From Microtetraspora glauca (GTDB lineage: Bacteria; Actinomycetota; Actinomycetes; Streptomycetales; Streptomycetaceae), in assembly GCA_000721275.1 (NCBI GenBank), contig JOFO01000016.1, positions 1-64,000 of the forward strand: DNA of 64,000 bases, read 5' to 3'. Positions 16,530 to 26,286 of the stretch are shown one piece after another. A model generated the notes under the pieces. The model saw nothing but the letters and a program-made list of their open reading frames with translations, was not told the DNA's origin and did not search any database. Each line of letters opens with the position of its first letter. Position 1 is the first letter of the stretch. Made by a program: the position numbers and the translations under genes.

Positions 16530-17534
16530 ATGAACTCGTATGGAAGCTTTCCGGGGGCCCGTCCACGACGGCTGCGGACGACGCCCGCCATGCGCCGGAT
16601 GGTGGCGGAGACCCGTCTCTCCCCGGCCGACCTGATCCTGCCCGCCTTCGTGCGCGAGGGCGTCACCGAGCCCGTGCCGATCGGCGCGATGCCCGGCGTC
16701 GTCCAGCACACCCGGGACACGCTGCGCCGCGCCGCCGTCGAGGCGCTGGAGGCGGGAGTCTCCGGGATCATGCTCTTCGGCGTGCCGGAGGAGGCCAAGA
16801 AGGACGGCCTCGGCACCGCCGGGACGGACCCGGACGGCATCCTCCAGGTCGCCATCCGGGACGTGAAGGCCGAGGTCGGCGACGAGCTCGTCATCATGTC
16901 GGACCTGTGCCTCGACGAGTTCACCGACCACGGCCACTGCGGCGTCCTCGACGAGCACGGCCGGGTCGACAACGACGCCACCCTGGAGCGGTACGCCGAG
17001 ATGGCGCAGGTCCAGGCCGACGCCGGCGTCCACGTCGTCGGCCCCTCCGGGATGATGGACGGCCAGGTCGGCGTCGTCCGGGACGCCCTGGACACCATCG
17101 GCAAGGAGGACGTGGCGATCCTCGCGTACACCGCGAAGTACTCCTCCGCCTTCTACGGCCCCTTCCGCGAGGCCGTCGGCTCCTCCCTCAAGGGCGACCG
17201 CAAGACCTACCAGCAGGACCCCGCCAACCTCCGCGAGTCGCTGCGCGAGCTGGCCCTGGACCTGGAGGAGGGCGCGGACATGGTGATGGTGAAGCCCGCC
17301 GGCCCGTACCTGGACGTGCTCGCGAAGGTCGCCGAGTCCGTGGACGTGCCCGTGGCCGCTTACCAGATCAGCGGCGAGTACGCGATGGTCGAGGCCGCCG
17401 CGGAGAAGGGCTGGATCGACCGCGAGAAGGCGATCCTGGAGACCCTGACCGGCATCCGCCGGGCCGGCGCCGGGATGATCCTCACCTACTGGGCCACCGA
17501 GGCCGCCCGGATGATCTCCGCCGGGAGCCGCTGA
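16530..17534 (+). CDS. hemB: Delta-aminolevulinic acid dehydratase (porphobilinogen synthase)
   Basis: A 334-residue enzyme that condenses two aminolevulinates into porphobilinogen, the substrate of HemC. The Schiff-base lysines are Lys203 in [12 protein letters not shown] and Lys255 in [10 protein letters not shown]. The metal-binding loop reads [14 protein letters not shown], with Cys127, Asp129 and Cys137. This is neither the three-cysteine zinc site nor the cysteine-free magnesium site. It is separated from hemD by 211 nt that hold a hairpin and a separate leaderless promoter. Confidence 0.96.
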   Translation: MNSYGSFPGARPRRLRTTPAMRRMVAETRLSPADLILPAFVREGVTEPVPIGAMPGVVQHTRDTLRRAAVEALEAGVSGIMLFGVPEEAKKDGLGTAGTDPDGILQVAIRDVKAEVGDELVIMSDLCLDEFTDHGHCGVLDEHGRVDNDATLERYAEMAQVQADAGVHVVGPSGMMDGQVGVVRDALDTIGKEDVAILAYTAKYSSAFYGPFREAVGSSLKGDRKTYQQDPANLRESLRELALDLEEGADMVMVKPAGPYLDVLAKVAESVDVPVAAYQISGEYAMVEAAAEKGWIDREKAILETLTGIRRAGAGMILTYWATEAARMISAGSR

Positions 17535-17618
17535 CCCGGAACGCACGGGTCGCCGCCGCCCACGGCCCGGCGCACTCTGGAGGGGTAGCCGACAGGTACC
17601 TCGGTGGAGGTGATCCTC

Positions 17619-17894
17619 ATGATGCACACGCTGGTCGGATGGCACGTGGAGATGGAGTTCAAGGAGGAGGGCGACCGGACGCGGGCCGCGGCGATGGTCC
17701 GGCTCACCGACGGGACCGAGTTCCGGGCCCACGGCACCGCGAACCGGCACCCCTCCGATCCGGAGCAGCTCAGGGTCGGCGAGGAGATCGCCGGGGCCCG
17801 CGCCCTGATGGACCTGGCCTCCCAGCTGCTCCAGAAGGCGCACACGGAGATCGACGAGGCGTCCGGGCGGACGTCGTACCCGATCAACCGGTAG
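17619..17894 (+). CDS. DUF1876 domain-containing protein
   Basis: A 91-residue protein matching the DUF1876 family (the Rv1738/Rv2632c group), small actinobacterial proteins associated with stress and dormancy. Conserved parts are WHVEMEFKEEGDRTRA, HGTANRHPSDPE and VGEEIAGARALMDLASQL. The fold is dsRBD-like, and the molecular function is not established. The ATG at 17619 has GGAGG 8 nt upstream. An in-frame GTG at 17604 overlaps that site and is rejected. Confidence 0.87.
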   Translation: MMHTLVGWHVEMEFKEEGDRTRAAAMVRLTDGTEFRAHGTANRHPSDPEQLRVGEEIAGARALMDLASQLLQKAHTEIDEASGRTSYPINR

Positions 17895-17907
17895 GCGGCC
17901 GGAGTCC

Positions 17908-18648
17908 TCAGTACTGGAGGGCGTCCTCGAACTCCCGCTGCCAGTACGAGACGGCGGCGCCGTCGTCCACGTACGTGCCCTCCGGCGCCGCCACCGTCAC
18001 CATGCTGTCCGGGGTCAGGTTCACCTTGATCGTGCGGACGGTCGTGCCGTGGGTGTCCCCGCCCGGCTCCCCGGTCAGGATCAGGGACGCGTAGGCCGAC
18101 TCCCCGGGGGCCAGCGTCACCACGGCCTGCGGCTTGCTCTCCTCGACGATCCTGATCGGCGCCTGGCTGTGGTCGAAGCCGACCAGGGGCGCCCCGGCGG
18201 CGTTGCAACTGCGGGCGCCGGTGTTGGTGACGGTCAGGGCGAGGTGGTTGAGGGGGCGGCTGACCTTGCTCGCGACGACCTTCACGCCGGCGGCGGTGCA
18301 GGGGCGGAGGGAGGTGTTTTCGTCCTGGGCGTTTCCGTTCGGTGCCTTCCCGTCCTGTGCCTTTCCGTCCTGGGCCTTCTCGGGTGACTTCGGGGAGGGG
18401 GTGGCCGGCGGGGCGGTGGTCACCGGGGGCTTGGTGGCTGCCGGGGTAGCGGGGGTGGCGGTGGTGGCGCCCGGGGCGGTCGTCTGAGGGGCGGTGGGCG
18501 TGGACGGGGCCGTGGACGGGGCCGTGGGTGTCGGCGTCGTGGTGGGTGCGGCCGCCGTTTTCTCGCCGGACGACTGGCAGGCCGTCAGGGCGAGGGTCGC
18601 GGCGAGGGCGGCGGCGGGCAGGGCGAGGCGGCGGGCGGTCGTACGCAT
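17908..18648 (-). CDS. DUF4232 domain-containing lipoprotein
   Basis: A 246-residue predicted lipoprotein. A basic N terminus and hydrophobic stretch end in the lipobox LTAC (Cys24). A long Thr/Pro/Ala linker (about 25-90) and a short repeat of AQDGK, AQDGK, APNGN and AQDEN follow. The C-terminal domain (about 112-246) is DUF4232, a beta-rich extracytoplasmic domain of unknown role containing paired cysteines (RPCTAAG and RSCNAAG). It converges with the DUF1876 gene, 13 nt away. Confidence 0.86.
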   Translation of the reverse strand: MRTTARRLALPAAALAATLALTACQSSGEKTAAAPTTTPTPTAPSTAPSTPTAPQTTAPGATTATPATPAATKPPVTTAPPATPSPKSPEKAQDGKAQDGKAPNGNAQDENTSLRPCTAAGVKVVASKVSRPLNHLALTVTNTGARSCNAAGAPLVGFDHSQAPIRIVEESKPQAVVTLAPGESAYASLILTGEPGGDTHGTTVRTIKVNLTPDSMVTVAAPEGTYVDDGAAVSYWQREFEDALQY

Positions 18649-18685
18649 GCGGGTTCCCCCGTAAGTGTTCGGTCGGTTCGGTCGG

Positions 18686-18775
18686 TCAGTGGCCGTCGAG
18701 CAGGGTGATCACGATCGCGGTGCAGATGACCAGGACCGTCACTGCCAGGGCGTCGATGACGCGGCTGTTCGGCAT
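18686..18775 (-). CDS. Possible 29-residue single-pass membrane peptide
   Basis: The frame encodes MPNSRVIDAL, then one continuous hydrophobic stretch of about 15 residues, ending LLDGH. It lies upstream of the DUF4232 lipoprotein gene on the same strand. The composition is what a real membrane peptide would have, but no strong ribosome-binding site is seen and no homologue can be checked here. Confidence 0.4.
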   Translation of the reverse strand: MPNSRVIDALAVTVLVICTAIVITLLDGH

Positions 18776-18923
18776 GGCTCCATGCTGCGAGCCGGTGTGA
18801 CCCGCTGTCGATCGACGCGGCACAATGAGGAACGCTGGAACGCTTCCACCCCCGCTGACCTGGGGAGACGCACCTTGCCCGGAACGCGTTCCTGGGACGC
18901 CGACGGGTACGGGGGAGCGACGG

Positions 18924-20075
18924 ATGGACACCGTGGACCGGTTCGCGGGACTGCTGAAGGGGCTCAAGGAGCGGTCGGGGCTGAGCTACGGCTCGCTCGC
19001 CAAGCAGCTCCACGTCAGCACCTCCACCCTCCACCGGTACTGCAACGGCGACGCCGTCCCGACCGACTTCGCCCCCGTGGAACGGCTCGGGCGGCTGTGC
19101 GGGGCCACCCGCGACGAGCTCGTCGCGCTCCACCGCGCGTGGATCGTCGCCGACGAGACCCGCGGGCGGGGCGGCGACTCGGCCGCCACCGATTCAGCCG
19201 ATTCAGCCGATTCCGTGGAGCCCGCCGAGCCCGCCGAGCCCGCCGGCGAAGCCGCCGGATCCGCTGCGTCCGCCGAGTCCGTCGAGCCCGTCGTCGTGGC
19301 GGTGGACCCCGCCGGGGGCGGTGCCGCACCCGCCCGGAGGCGGTGGGTCAGCGGTCTCGCCGCCGTCGCGGTCGTCGCCCTCGCCGTGCCGGGTGCCTAC
19401 CTGGTGGCGCGGGACGGGGAGAAGGAGCCGCGCGGGGCCTCGGGCGCGACGGCGGAGCCCGCCCCGCTGAACGCCGGCATCAGCTCGTACAACTGGGCCC
19501 AGCCCTGCGGCCAGTACTACGTCCTCGACCAGAAGCCGCAGCACGTGCCGCCGCCGCCCCCGCCCCAGGACACCCGCCCGTGGGCGCGCGCGCTCGGCGG
19601 CGTCGACGGCGGGCACATGCAGCTCCAGCTCACCGTCACCGGACGCACCCGGGAACCGGTCGTGCTGTCGCGGCTCAGCGTGCGGGTCGTCGAGCGCGAC
19701 CGGCCGCCGGCCCGGGACGCGTACTCCATGGGCGACGGCTGCGGCAGCGGGGTCACCCCGCAGACCTTCGACGTGGACCTCGACGCGCCCCGGCCGTACG
19801 TGAAGGCCGTCGCCGGGCAGGACGGCGACCGGGTCGTGCCGGCGAAGGACTTCCCGTACAAGGTCGCCACCGGGGACCCGCAGGTCCTCAACCTCGACGT
19901 GCACACCGAGGAGCACGTCGTCGCCTGGTACCTGGAGCTGGAGTGGAGCACCGGCGAAAGGAAGGGGACGGTACGCGTCGACGACGGCGGGCAGCCGTTC
20001 CGTACGCAGGCCATCGAGGGCCGTACCGTCTACGGCTACTGGCCCGACAAGGGCGAGTGGGTCGCACAGCCGTAG
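18924..20075 (+). CDS. Membrane-anchored XRE-type helix-turn-helix protein
   Basis: A 383-residue protein with an N-terminal Cro/C1-type HTH (about residues 1-75; YGSLAKQLHVSTSTLHRYCNG), an Ala/Glu/Pro/Ser-rich linker (about 80-130), and one transmembrane helix (LAAVAVVALAVPGAYLV, about 145-161). An extracytoplasmic domain of about 210 residues follows, opening with SSYNWAQPCGQYYV and a stretch of prolines. The layout suggests a one-component sensor that links an outside signal to DNA binding, or a cytoskeletal protein of the RodZ kind. The extracytoplasmic domain is not recognised. The ATG at 18924 is preferred because GGGGGAG precedes it and the HTH begins immediately. Confidence 0.8.
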   Translation: MDTVDRFAGLLKGLKERSGLSYGSLAKQLHVSTSTLHRYCNGDAVPTDFAPVERLGRLCGATRDELVALHRAWIVADETRGRGGDSAATDSADSADSVEPAEPAEPAGEAAGSAASAESVEPVVVAVDPAGGGAAPARRRWVSGLAAVAVVALAVPGAYLVARDGEKEPRGASGATAEPAPLNAGISSYNWAQPCGQYYVLDQKPQHVPPPPPPQDTRPWARALGGVDGGHMQLQLTVTGRTREPVVLSRLSVRVVERDRPPARDAYSMGDGCGSGVTPQTFDVDLDAPRPYVKAVAGQDGDRVVPAKDFPYKVATGDPQVLNLDVHTEEHVVAWYLELEWSTGERKGTVRVDDGGQPFRTQAIEGRTVYGYWPDKGEWVAQP

Positions 20076-20096
20076 ACCCACCCGCCCCGGCGGCGG

Positions 20097-21857
20097 TCAG
20101 AGGCGCTCGGGCGTCCGGATGCCGAGCAGGGCCATGCCCTGGTGGAGCGTGCGGGCCGTGAGGTCGCACAGGAAGAGGCGGTTCTCGACCTGCTCCGGGG
20201 TGTCCGCCTTGAGGACGGGGCACTCCGAGTAGAACGTCGTGTACAGCGACGCCAGCTGGTAGAGGTACGCGGCGAGCTTGTGCGGGGCGTACTCGGCGGC
20301 GGTTTCGGCGATCGTCTCGCCGAAGCCGTCCACGTGCAGGCCGAGGGCCCGCTCCGACGGCGCCAGCTCCAGCTCCGGGTGGGCGGCCGGCTTCGCGTCC
20401 CCGGCCTTCCGCAGGATCGACTGGATACGGGCGTACGCGTACTGGAGGTACACGGACGTGTCGCCGTTGAGCGAGACCATCTGGTCCAGGTCGAACTTGT
20501 AGTCGCGGGCCGCCGAGGTCGACAGGTCCGCGTACTTCACCGCGCCGATGCCCACCTGGGCGCCCCGGTCGGCGATCTCCTCCTCGGTGAGGTCCTGGGC
20601 CTTCTCGCGGACGACGGCCGAGGCCCGGTCGATCGCCTCGTCCAGCAGGTCCACCAGCCGGACCGTCTCGCCCTCACGGGTCTTGAACGGCTTGCCGTCC
20701 TTGCCGAGGACCGTGCCGAAGGCCAGCTGGACGGCCTTCACCTCGTCGTTCAGCCAGCCGGCCCGGCGGGCCGTCTCGAAGACCATCTTGAAGTGCAGCG
20801 ACTGGCGGGCGTCCACCACGTACAGCAGCGTCGTCGCCTTCAGGTTCCGCACCCGGTCGCGGATGGCGGACAGGTCCGTCGCCGCGTAGCCGAAGCCGCC
20901 GTCGGACTTCTGGACGATCAGCGGGACCGGGTTGCCGTCCGGGCCCTTGATGTCGTCGAAGAACACGCACAGCGCGCCCTCGGAGCGGACGGCGACGCCC
21001 GACTCCTCGAGGATCCGGCAGGTCTCCTGGAGCATGTCGTTGTAACCGGACTCGCCGACGATGTCGGGGTCGCGGATGTCCATGTCGAGCTTCTCGAAGA
21101 CCGAGTAGAAGTAGATCTTCGACTCGTCCACGAACCGCTGCCACAGCGCGAGGGTCTCCTCGTCGCCGGCCTGGAGCTCCACCACGCGGGCGCGTGCCCG
21201 CGTCTTGAAGTCCTCGTCCGAGTCGAACAGCGCCCGGGACGCCTTGTACAGCCGGTTCAGGTTCGACATGGCCTCCTCGCCGGAGACCTCCTCGTCGCCC
21301 TTGTGGTCCAGCTCGTGCGGGTGCTCGATCAGGTACTGGATGAGCATGCCGAACTGGGTGCCCCAGTCGCCGATGTGGTGCCTGCGGACCACGGTCTCGC
21401 CCGTGAACTCCAGGATCTCCACCATCGCGGCGCCGATCACGGCCGACCGGAGGTGGCCGACGTGCATCTCCTTCGCCACGTTCGGCTGCGCGTAGTCGAT
21501 GACCGTCGTGCCCGCCGCCTCGTTCAGCGGCACGCCGAGGCGCGCGTCGGCGGCGCGGGCCGCCAGCGTCCGGACGATCGCCGCGTCCGACACCGTGATG
21601 TTGAGGAAGCCGGGGCCGGAGACCTCGATCTCCCGCAGCACGTCGTTCGCCGGGATCGCGTCCACGACCTTCGTCGCCAGCTCACGCGGATTGCCCTTGA
21701 GCTGCTTGGCCAGCGCCAGGATGCCGTTGGCCTGGAAGTCGGCCCGGTCGCTTCGTCGCAGCAGCGGGTCGGCGGAGCCGGCCTCCGGCAGGGCTGCCGA
21801 GAGGCCTTCCGCGAGGCGCTGCTGCACGGTCGAAGCGAGGGAAGGGACCGAGGCCAT
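20097..21857 (-). CDS. argS: Arginyl-tRNA synthetase
   Basis: A 586-residue class I aminoacyl-tRNA synthetase that charges tRNA-Arg. The N-terminal Add-1 domain (about 1-110) binds the tRNA D-loop. The HIGH motif appears as HVGHLRS in [15 protein letters not shown]. The KMSK loop is degenerate (KPFKTREG), as is usual in ArgRS. The C-terminal anticodon-binding DALR domain begins near residue 460 and ends [10 protein letters not shown]. It is divergent from lysS across a 234-nt intergenic region. The standard N-terminal alignment supports the ATG at 21857. Confidence 0.96.
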   Translation of the reverse strand: MASVPSLASTVQQRLAEGLSAALPEAGSADPLLRRSDRADFQANGILALAKQLKGNPRELATKVVDAIPANDVLREIEVSGPGFLNITVSDAAIVRTLAARAADARLGVPLNEAAGTTVIDYAQPNVAKEMHVGHLRSAVIGAAMVEILEFTGETVVRRHHIGDWGTQFGMLIQYLIEHPHELDHKGDEEVSGEEAMSNLNRLYKASRALFDSDEDFKTRARARVVELQAGDEETLALWQRFVDESKIYFYSVFEKLDMDIRDPDIVGESGYNDMLQETCRILEESGVAVRSEGALCVFFDDIKGPDGNPVPLIVQKSDGGFGYAATDLSAIRDRVRNLKATTLLYVVDARQSLHFKMVFETARRAGWLNDEVKAVQLAFGTVLGKDGKPFKTREGETVRLVDLLDEAIDRASAVVREKAQDLTEEEIADRGAQVGIGAVKYADLSTSAARDYKFDLDQMVSLNGDTSVYLQYAYARIQSILRKAGDAKPAAHPELELAPSERALGLHVDGFGETIAETAAEYAPHKLAAYLYQLASLYTTFYSECPVLKADTPEQVENRLFLCDLTARTLHQGMALLGIRTPERL

Positions 21858-22091
21858 GAGCTTCCGTTCCTGTTGTGTCGTGTCCGGGTGTCCCGGTGGT
21901 CTATTTCGCTTGTCAAGTGTCCCATGGGCGGGCAACGTCTTTTTCCGCCCGTGCCCAGGCTGTGGACAAAGCGGCCCGCGAGGAATCCCGCCTGTGGACA
22001 ACCTCGGGGCGGCCCGATCCGTCTGGGACAATGGCAGGCGTAAGGCTTCGAGGGATTCCCGCAAGGATCTGGAAAGAAGGACGTACCGACC

Positions 22092-23813
22092 GTGGCTCAG
22101 AGCAGCACCGAGACCGACTGGGTCTCCCGTTTCGCGGACGAGGTCATCACCGAGTCGGAGCGACGTGCGCCTGGCAAACCGGTCGTCGTCGCCTCCGGCC
22201 TCTCGCCCTCCGGCCCGATCCACCTCGGCAACCTCCGCGAGGTCATGACCCCGCACCTGGTCGCCGACGAGATCCGCCGCCGCGGCTACACCGTCCGCCA
22301 CCTCATCTCGTGGGACGACTACGACCGCTACCGCAAGGTGCCGAACGGCGTCGAGGGCATCGACGAGTCCTGGGCCGAGCACATCGGCAAGCCCCTGACG
22401 TCCGTCCCCGCCCCGGCCGGCTCGCCCCACCCCAACTGGGCCGAGCACTTCAAGGCCGCCATGGTCGACGCGCTCGCCGAGCTCGGCGTCGAGTACGACC
22501 CGATCAGCCAGACCGAGCAGTACACCTCCGGCGCCTACCGCGAGCAGATCCTGCTCGCCATGCGCCGCCGCGGCGACATCGACGCCATCCTCGACCAGTA
22601 CCGGACGAAGAAGGCCCCGAAGAAGCAGTCGCAGAAGCCGGTCGACGAGGCCGAGCTGGAGGCCGCCGAGGGCTCCGGCGCGGCGGCCGAGGACGACGGC
22701 TCCGGCGGCGGCGCGGGCTACTTCCCGTACAAGCCCTACTGCGGGCGGTGCGAGAAGGACCTCACCACCGTCACCGCCTACGACGACGACACCACCGAGC
22801 TCGCCTACACCTGCACCTCGTGCGGCTTCGCCGAGACCGTGAAGCTCAGCGAGTTCAACCGCGGCAAGCTGGTGTGGAAGGTCGACTGGCCGATGCGCTG
22901 GGCCTACGAGGGCGTCATCTTCGAGCCCTCCGGCGTCGACCACTCGTCGCCCGGCTCCTCCTTCCAGGTCGGCGGCCAGATCGTCACGCTCTTCGACGGC
23001 GTCCAGCCCATCGGCCCCATGTACGCCTTCGTCGGCATCAGCGGCATGGCCAAGATGTCCTCCTCCAAGGGCGGCGTGCCCACCGCCGCCGACGCCCTGG
23101 AGATCATGGAGCCCCAGCTGCTCCGCTGGCTCTACGCCCGCCGCAAGCCCAACCAGTCCTTCAAGATCGCCTTCGACCAGGAGATCCAGCGGCTGTACGA
23201 CGAGTGGGACAAGCTGGAGGCCAAGGTCGCCGACGGCACCGCGCTGCCCGCCGACGCCGCCGCCCACGCGCGGGCCGCCCGCACCGCCGCCGGCGAGCTG
23301 CCGCGCACCCCGCGCCCGCTCCCGTACCGCACCCTGGCCTCGGTCGTGGACATCACCGCCGGTCACGACGAGCAGACCCTCCGGATCCTCACCGACCTCG
23401 ACCCGGAGTCCCCGGTCACCTCGCTCGACGAGGTCCGGCCGCGGCTCGACCGCGCCGAGAACTGGATCACCACCCAGGTCCCGGCCGACCAGCGCACCAT
23501 CGTCCGCGAGGAGCCTGACACCGAGCTCCTCGGCTCCCTGGACGACGAGGGCCGCGAGTCGCTCCGGCTGCTCCTGGAGGGCCTCGACAGCCACTGGTCC
23601 CTCGACGGCCTGACCACCCTGGTCTACGGCGTCCCGAAGGTCATGGCCGGCCTCACGCCCGAGGCCAAGCCCACCCCGGAGCTGAAGGTCGCCCAGCGCG
23701 CCTTCTTCGCCCTGCTCTACAAGCTCCTCGTGAGCCGTGAGACGGGCCCCCGCCTGCCCACCCTGCTCCTCGCCGTCGGCGCGGACCGGGTGCGCAAGCT
23801 GCTCGGCGCGTGA
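22092..23813 (+). CDS. lysS: Class I lysyl-tRNA synthetase (archaeal type)
   Basis: A 573-residue LysRS of the class I, archaeal-type family, which is unrelated to the class II enzyme of most bacteria. HIGH is [12 protein letters not shown] and KMSKS is [10 protein letters not shown] zinc-finger-like insertion carries CGRC and CTSC near residues 217-256, after a Glu/Gly/Ser-rich linker. The GTG at 22092 has GAAAGAAGGACG just upstream. Streptomycetes commonly carry class I LysRS here beside argS. Whether a class II gene exists elsewhere cannot be judged from this window. Confidence 0.95.
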   Translation: MAQSSTETDWVSRFADEVITESERRAPGKPVVVASGLSPSGPIHLGNLREVMTPHLVADEIRRRGYTVRHLISWDDYDRYRKVPNGVEGIDESWAEHIGKPLTSVPAPAGSPHPNWAEHFKAAMVDALAELGVEYDPISQTEQYTSGAYREQILLAMRRRGDIDAILDQYRTKKAPKKQSQKPVDEAELEAAEGSGAAAEDDGSGGGAGYFPYKPYCGRCEKDLTTVTAYDDDTTELAYTCTSCGFAETVKLSEFNRGKLVWKVDWPMRWAYEGVIFEPSGVDHSSPGSSFQVGGQIVTLFDGVQPIGPMYAFVGISGMAKMSSSKGGVPTAADALEIMEPQLLRWLYARRKPNQSFKIAFDQEIQRLYDEWDKLEAKVADGTALPADAAAHARAARTAAGELPRTPRPLPYRTLASVVDITAGHDEQTLRILTDLDPESPVTSLDEVRPRLDRAENWITTQVPADQRTIVREEPDTELLGSLDDEGRESLRLLLEGLDSHWSLDGLTTLVYGVPKVMAGLTPEAKPTPELKVAQRAFFALLYKLLVSRETGPRLPTLLLAVGADRVRKLLGA

Positions 23814-23839
23814 GACGCGTGAGCTGACACCGGACGACG

Positions 23840-23876
23840 AAGGGCCGCCCCCGTACGCGGGGGCGGCCCTTTCGCC
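23840..23876. terminator. Bidirectional terminator between lysS and the DUF2637 gene
   Basis: A perfect 14-bp inverted repeat (23840-23853 and 23858-23871) closes a TACG tetraloop, with AA and TT at the outer edges. It lies between convergent genes. Confidence 0.87.
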
Positions 23877-23892
23877 TGTCGGTCACGGCACG

Positions 23893-25260
23893 TCAGGACG
23901 GGTCGTACTCCTCCATGTCCTGCTGGACGAGCTGCTGGACCTCCGGCGTCACCAGCTGGAGCAGGTCGGACTGCTGGGCGGGGAGCTGCTGGAGGTTGTA
24001 CAGCGCGGCCGCCACGTGCTGCTCCAGCTCGTACGGCGTCGGGAAGCGCTCGTTCTCCTGCACGAAGCCGTACATCACCTTGTACGCGGCCTCCCGCAGC
24101 TCGTCCGTCTGCGGGTCGGGCTCCCGGGTCGGGTCGGGGTGCTGCAGAACCCCGAACAGCTCGGGGCCCTGCTGCTCGGCCTCCGACGGCGGCAGCTTCT
24201 CCAGGAAGCCCTCGGGAGCGCTCGCGGGGGCCTGCTCGACCGGCAGCTGCTCGGTCGGCATCTGCGCGACCGGCATCTGCCCCGCCGGCATCTGCTCCCC
24301 GTGCATCTGGTCCGGCGGGACCTGCCCCGGCGACTGAGCGGAGTACGCGCCGCCGTACCCCTCGGGGGTGACCTGCGACGTGTCGAACCAGGGGCTGTCG
24401 TGATTCGGCTGCGGCTGTGCCTGGGGCTGCGGTTGCGCTTGGGGCTGGGGCTGTTCCGCGGGCTGGGGTGCCGGCAGCGGGGCCGGGGCGAGCTGCTGCG
24501 GGGCCGGGGCGGCGACCGCCACCGGGGCCGTCGCCACGGCGACCTGGGCCGGGTTCGGCGGGATCAGGACCGGCTCCACGCCCGCCGCCGCCAGGCCCGC
24601 CGGGGCCGTCTCAGACAGGGGGACGCCGTACCGGGCCAGCCGCAGCGGCATCAGCGCCTCCACCGGCGCCTTCCGCCGCCAGCCGCGCCCGAAACGCGCC
24701 TGCAGCCGAGCCTGGTAGATCAGCCGCTCCTGCTCCAGCTTGATCACCTGGTCGTACGAGCGCAGCTCCCACAGCTTCATCCGCCGCCACAGCCGGAACG
24801 TCGGCACCGGCGACAGCAGCCAGCGGGTCAGCCGCACGCCCTCCATGTGCTTGTCCGCGGTGATGTCCGCGATCCGGCCGACCGCGTGCCGCGCCGCCTC
24901 GACCGCCACCACGAACAGCACCGGGATGACCGCGTGCATGCCCACGCCCAGCGGGTCCGGCCAGGCCGCCGCGCCGTTGAACGCGATCGTCGCCGCCGTC
25001 AGGATCCACGCCGTCTGCCGCAGCAGCGGGAACGGGATCCGCAGCCACGTCAGCAGCAGGTCCAGCGCGAGCAGCACACAGATGCCCGCGTCGATGCCGA
25101 TCGGGAAGAAGTACGAGAACGTACCGAAGCCCTTGTGCACGGCAAGCTCGCGCACGGCCGCGTACGAACCCGCGAAACCGATCCCCGCGATGATCACCGC
25201 GCCGCCGATGACGAGCCCGATGAGTATGCGGTGTGTGCGTGTCAGTTCCATCGCGGCCAC
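23893..25260 (-). CDS. DUF2637 (SpdB-like) membrane protein
   Basis: A 455-residue protein with four or five transmembrane helices in its first 150 residues (from ILIGLVIGGAVIIAGIGF to VIPVLFVVAVEAARH), the DUF2637 region related to plasmid-spread protein SpdB. A basic cytoplasmic segment follows (WRRMKLWELRSYDQVIKLE). Then comes a Pro/Gln/Ala-rich linker with QPQPQAQ repeats and several repeats of the form GQMPVAQMP (about 300-335). A helical C-terminal domain of about 90 residues ends EEYDPS. The GTG at 25260 is chosen because GGAGGGG lies 7 nt upstream. ATG at 25251 is an alternative. Confidence 0.83.
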   Translation of the reverse strand: MAAMELTRTHRILIGLVIGGAVIIAGIGFAGSYAAVRELAVHKGFGTFSYFFPIGIDAGICVLLALDLLLTWLRIPFPLLRQTAWILTAATIAFNGAAAWPDPLGVGMHAVIPVLFVVAVEAARHAVGRIADITADKHMEGVRLTRWLLSPVPTFRLWRRMKLWELRSYDQVIKLEQERLIYQARLQARFGRGWRRKAPVEALMPLRLARYGVPLSETAPAGLAAAGVEPVLIPPNPAQVAVATAPVAVAAPAPQQLAPAPLPAPQPAEQPQPQAQPQPQAQPQPNHDSPWFDTSQVTPEGYGGAYSAQSPGQVPPDQMHGEQMPAGQMPVAQMPTEQLPVEQAPASAPEGFLEKLPPSEAEQQGPELFGVLQHPDPTREPDPQTDELREAAYKVMYGFVQENERFPTPYELEQHVAAALYNLQQLPAQQSDLLQLVTPEVQQLVQQDMEEYDPS

Positions 25261-25428
25261 CCGCGATCCCCTCCCGTGTTCGACGTCTCGCGGGCCCCAG
25301 AGTGGCACACATGAACGAAGCCCGACCCCCTGGGGAGGGACGGGCTCCGCTCCGACACACCGTCTGTGTCGGTTTGTCTCACTCCCCGTGCGGCCGACGG
25401 CGGTTGGCCGCCCCGCACAGGGGTAGAA

Positions 25429-26163
25429 CTACTTGTTGGCCGCCGCGACCGCCGCGACCGCTTCCTTCGCCGCCTTCGTCGCCCCCGCGACGATCTTCTT
25501 CGTGTCCGGCGTGTCCGCGCCCGCGTACCCGGCGCCGTTGTACGACAGCAGCACCAGCACGTTGCCCGTGCGGGCCACGACCGACGCGTACACGAAGTCC
25601 TCGCCGGTCTTCTTCACGGTGTACGTCACCGTCTTCGCCTCGTCGCCGATGCCCGTGGCCGCCGTGGTGCTCATCTTCTTCGCGCCCGCGGTGGCCTGGA
25701 CCTTGCCGAGCTCCTTGGCGAAGTTCTCCTGCGCCCGGGCCTGGCCGCTGCCCAGCGACACCTCGGAGTCGTAGCGGTAGAACGACACGTCCAGCCAGCG
25801 GTACTGCGAGCCGTCGACGCCCTTGTCCTCCAGGCCGTTCCAGGAGCAGCCGCCGCGGTGCGACAGGTCGGAGGAGGCCGCCGCCGTGCCCTTCTCGTTC
25901 TTCGCCTTCGGCACCAGCGAGGACGCCGTCTTCGCGGTGACCGCCTTGCACGCCGCCGGCAGCTTCGCGAACTTCGCCGGCTCGACCGTCGGCGTCGGGG
26001 ACGGCGTCGGCGACGCGGTCGCGGTCGCCTTGGCGGCCGCGCCGGCGTCCCCGGATCCGCTGTCGCCGCTTCCCGAGTCCGAGGAGCAGCCGGCGACGAC
26101 GAGCATCACCGGGACGGCTGCGGCGGCGAGAATGCGGGTGAGTCGCGGAGCTGATCGCTGCAT
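25429..26163 (-). CDS. DUF3558 domain-containing lipoprotein
   Basis: A 244-residue lipoprotein. The signal peptide ends in the lipobox VAGC (Cys25). A Gly/Ser/Thr/Pro linker follows, then a DUF3558-like domain with CKAV (about residue 72) and GGCSW (about 104), two cysteines that may form a disulphide. The family is actinobacterial, cell-envelope-associated and of unknown function. GAAGGA precedes the ATG. A second DUF3558 gene lies directly upstream on the same strand, so the two look like a tandem duplication. Confidence 0.86.
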   Translation of the reverse strand: MQRSAPRLTRILAAAAVPVMLVVAGCSSDSGSGDSGSGDAGAAAKATATASPTPSPTPTVEPAKFAKLPAACKAVTAKTASSLVPKAKNEKGTAAASSDLSHRGGCSWNGLEDKGVDGSQYRWLDVSFYRYDSEVSLGSGQARAQENFAKELGKVQATAGAKKMSTTAATGIGDEAKTVTYTVKKTGEDFVYASVVARTGNVLVLLSYNGAGYAGADTPDTKKIVAGATKAAKEAVAAVAAANK

Positions 26164-26286
26164 GGTTCCTTCAGTCGCTTGTCGTACGGCCGGCGCCGGT
26201 CGGCGGCCCTGGCGGCCCTGGGTACGCCGACACGTTACGTGGTCCCCCCGGCGCCCGGGGGGTGGTGCGGGAGACCGGAGGGCGGG

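Noticed and set aside
20142..22043. Long open frame on the plus strand (633 codons) opposite argS
   Set aside because: GC-rich codon bias in argS leaves antisense frames open. The antisense product is Arg/Val/Gly-rich without domains, while argS shows all synthetase motifs.
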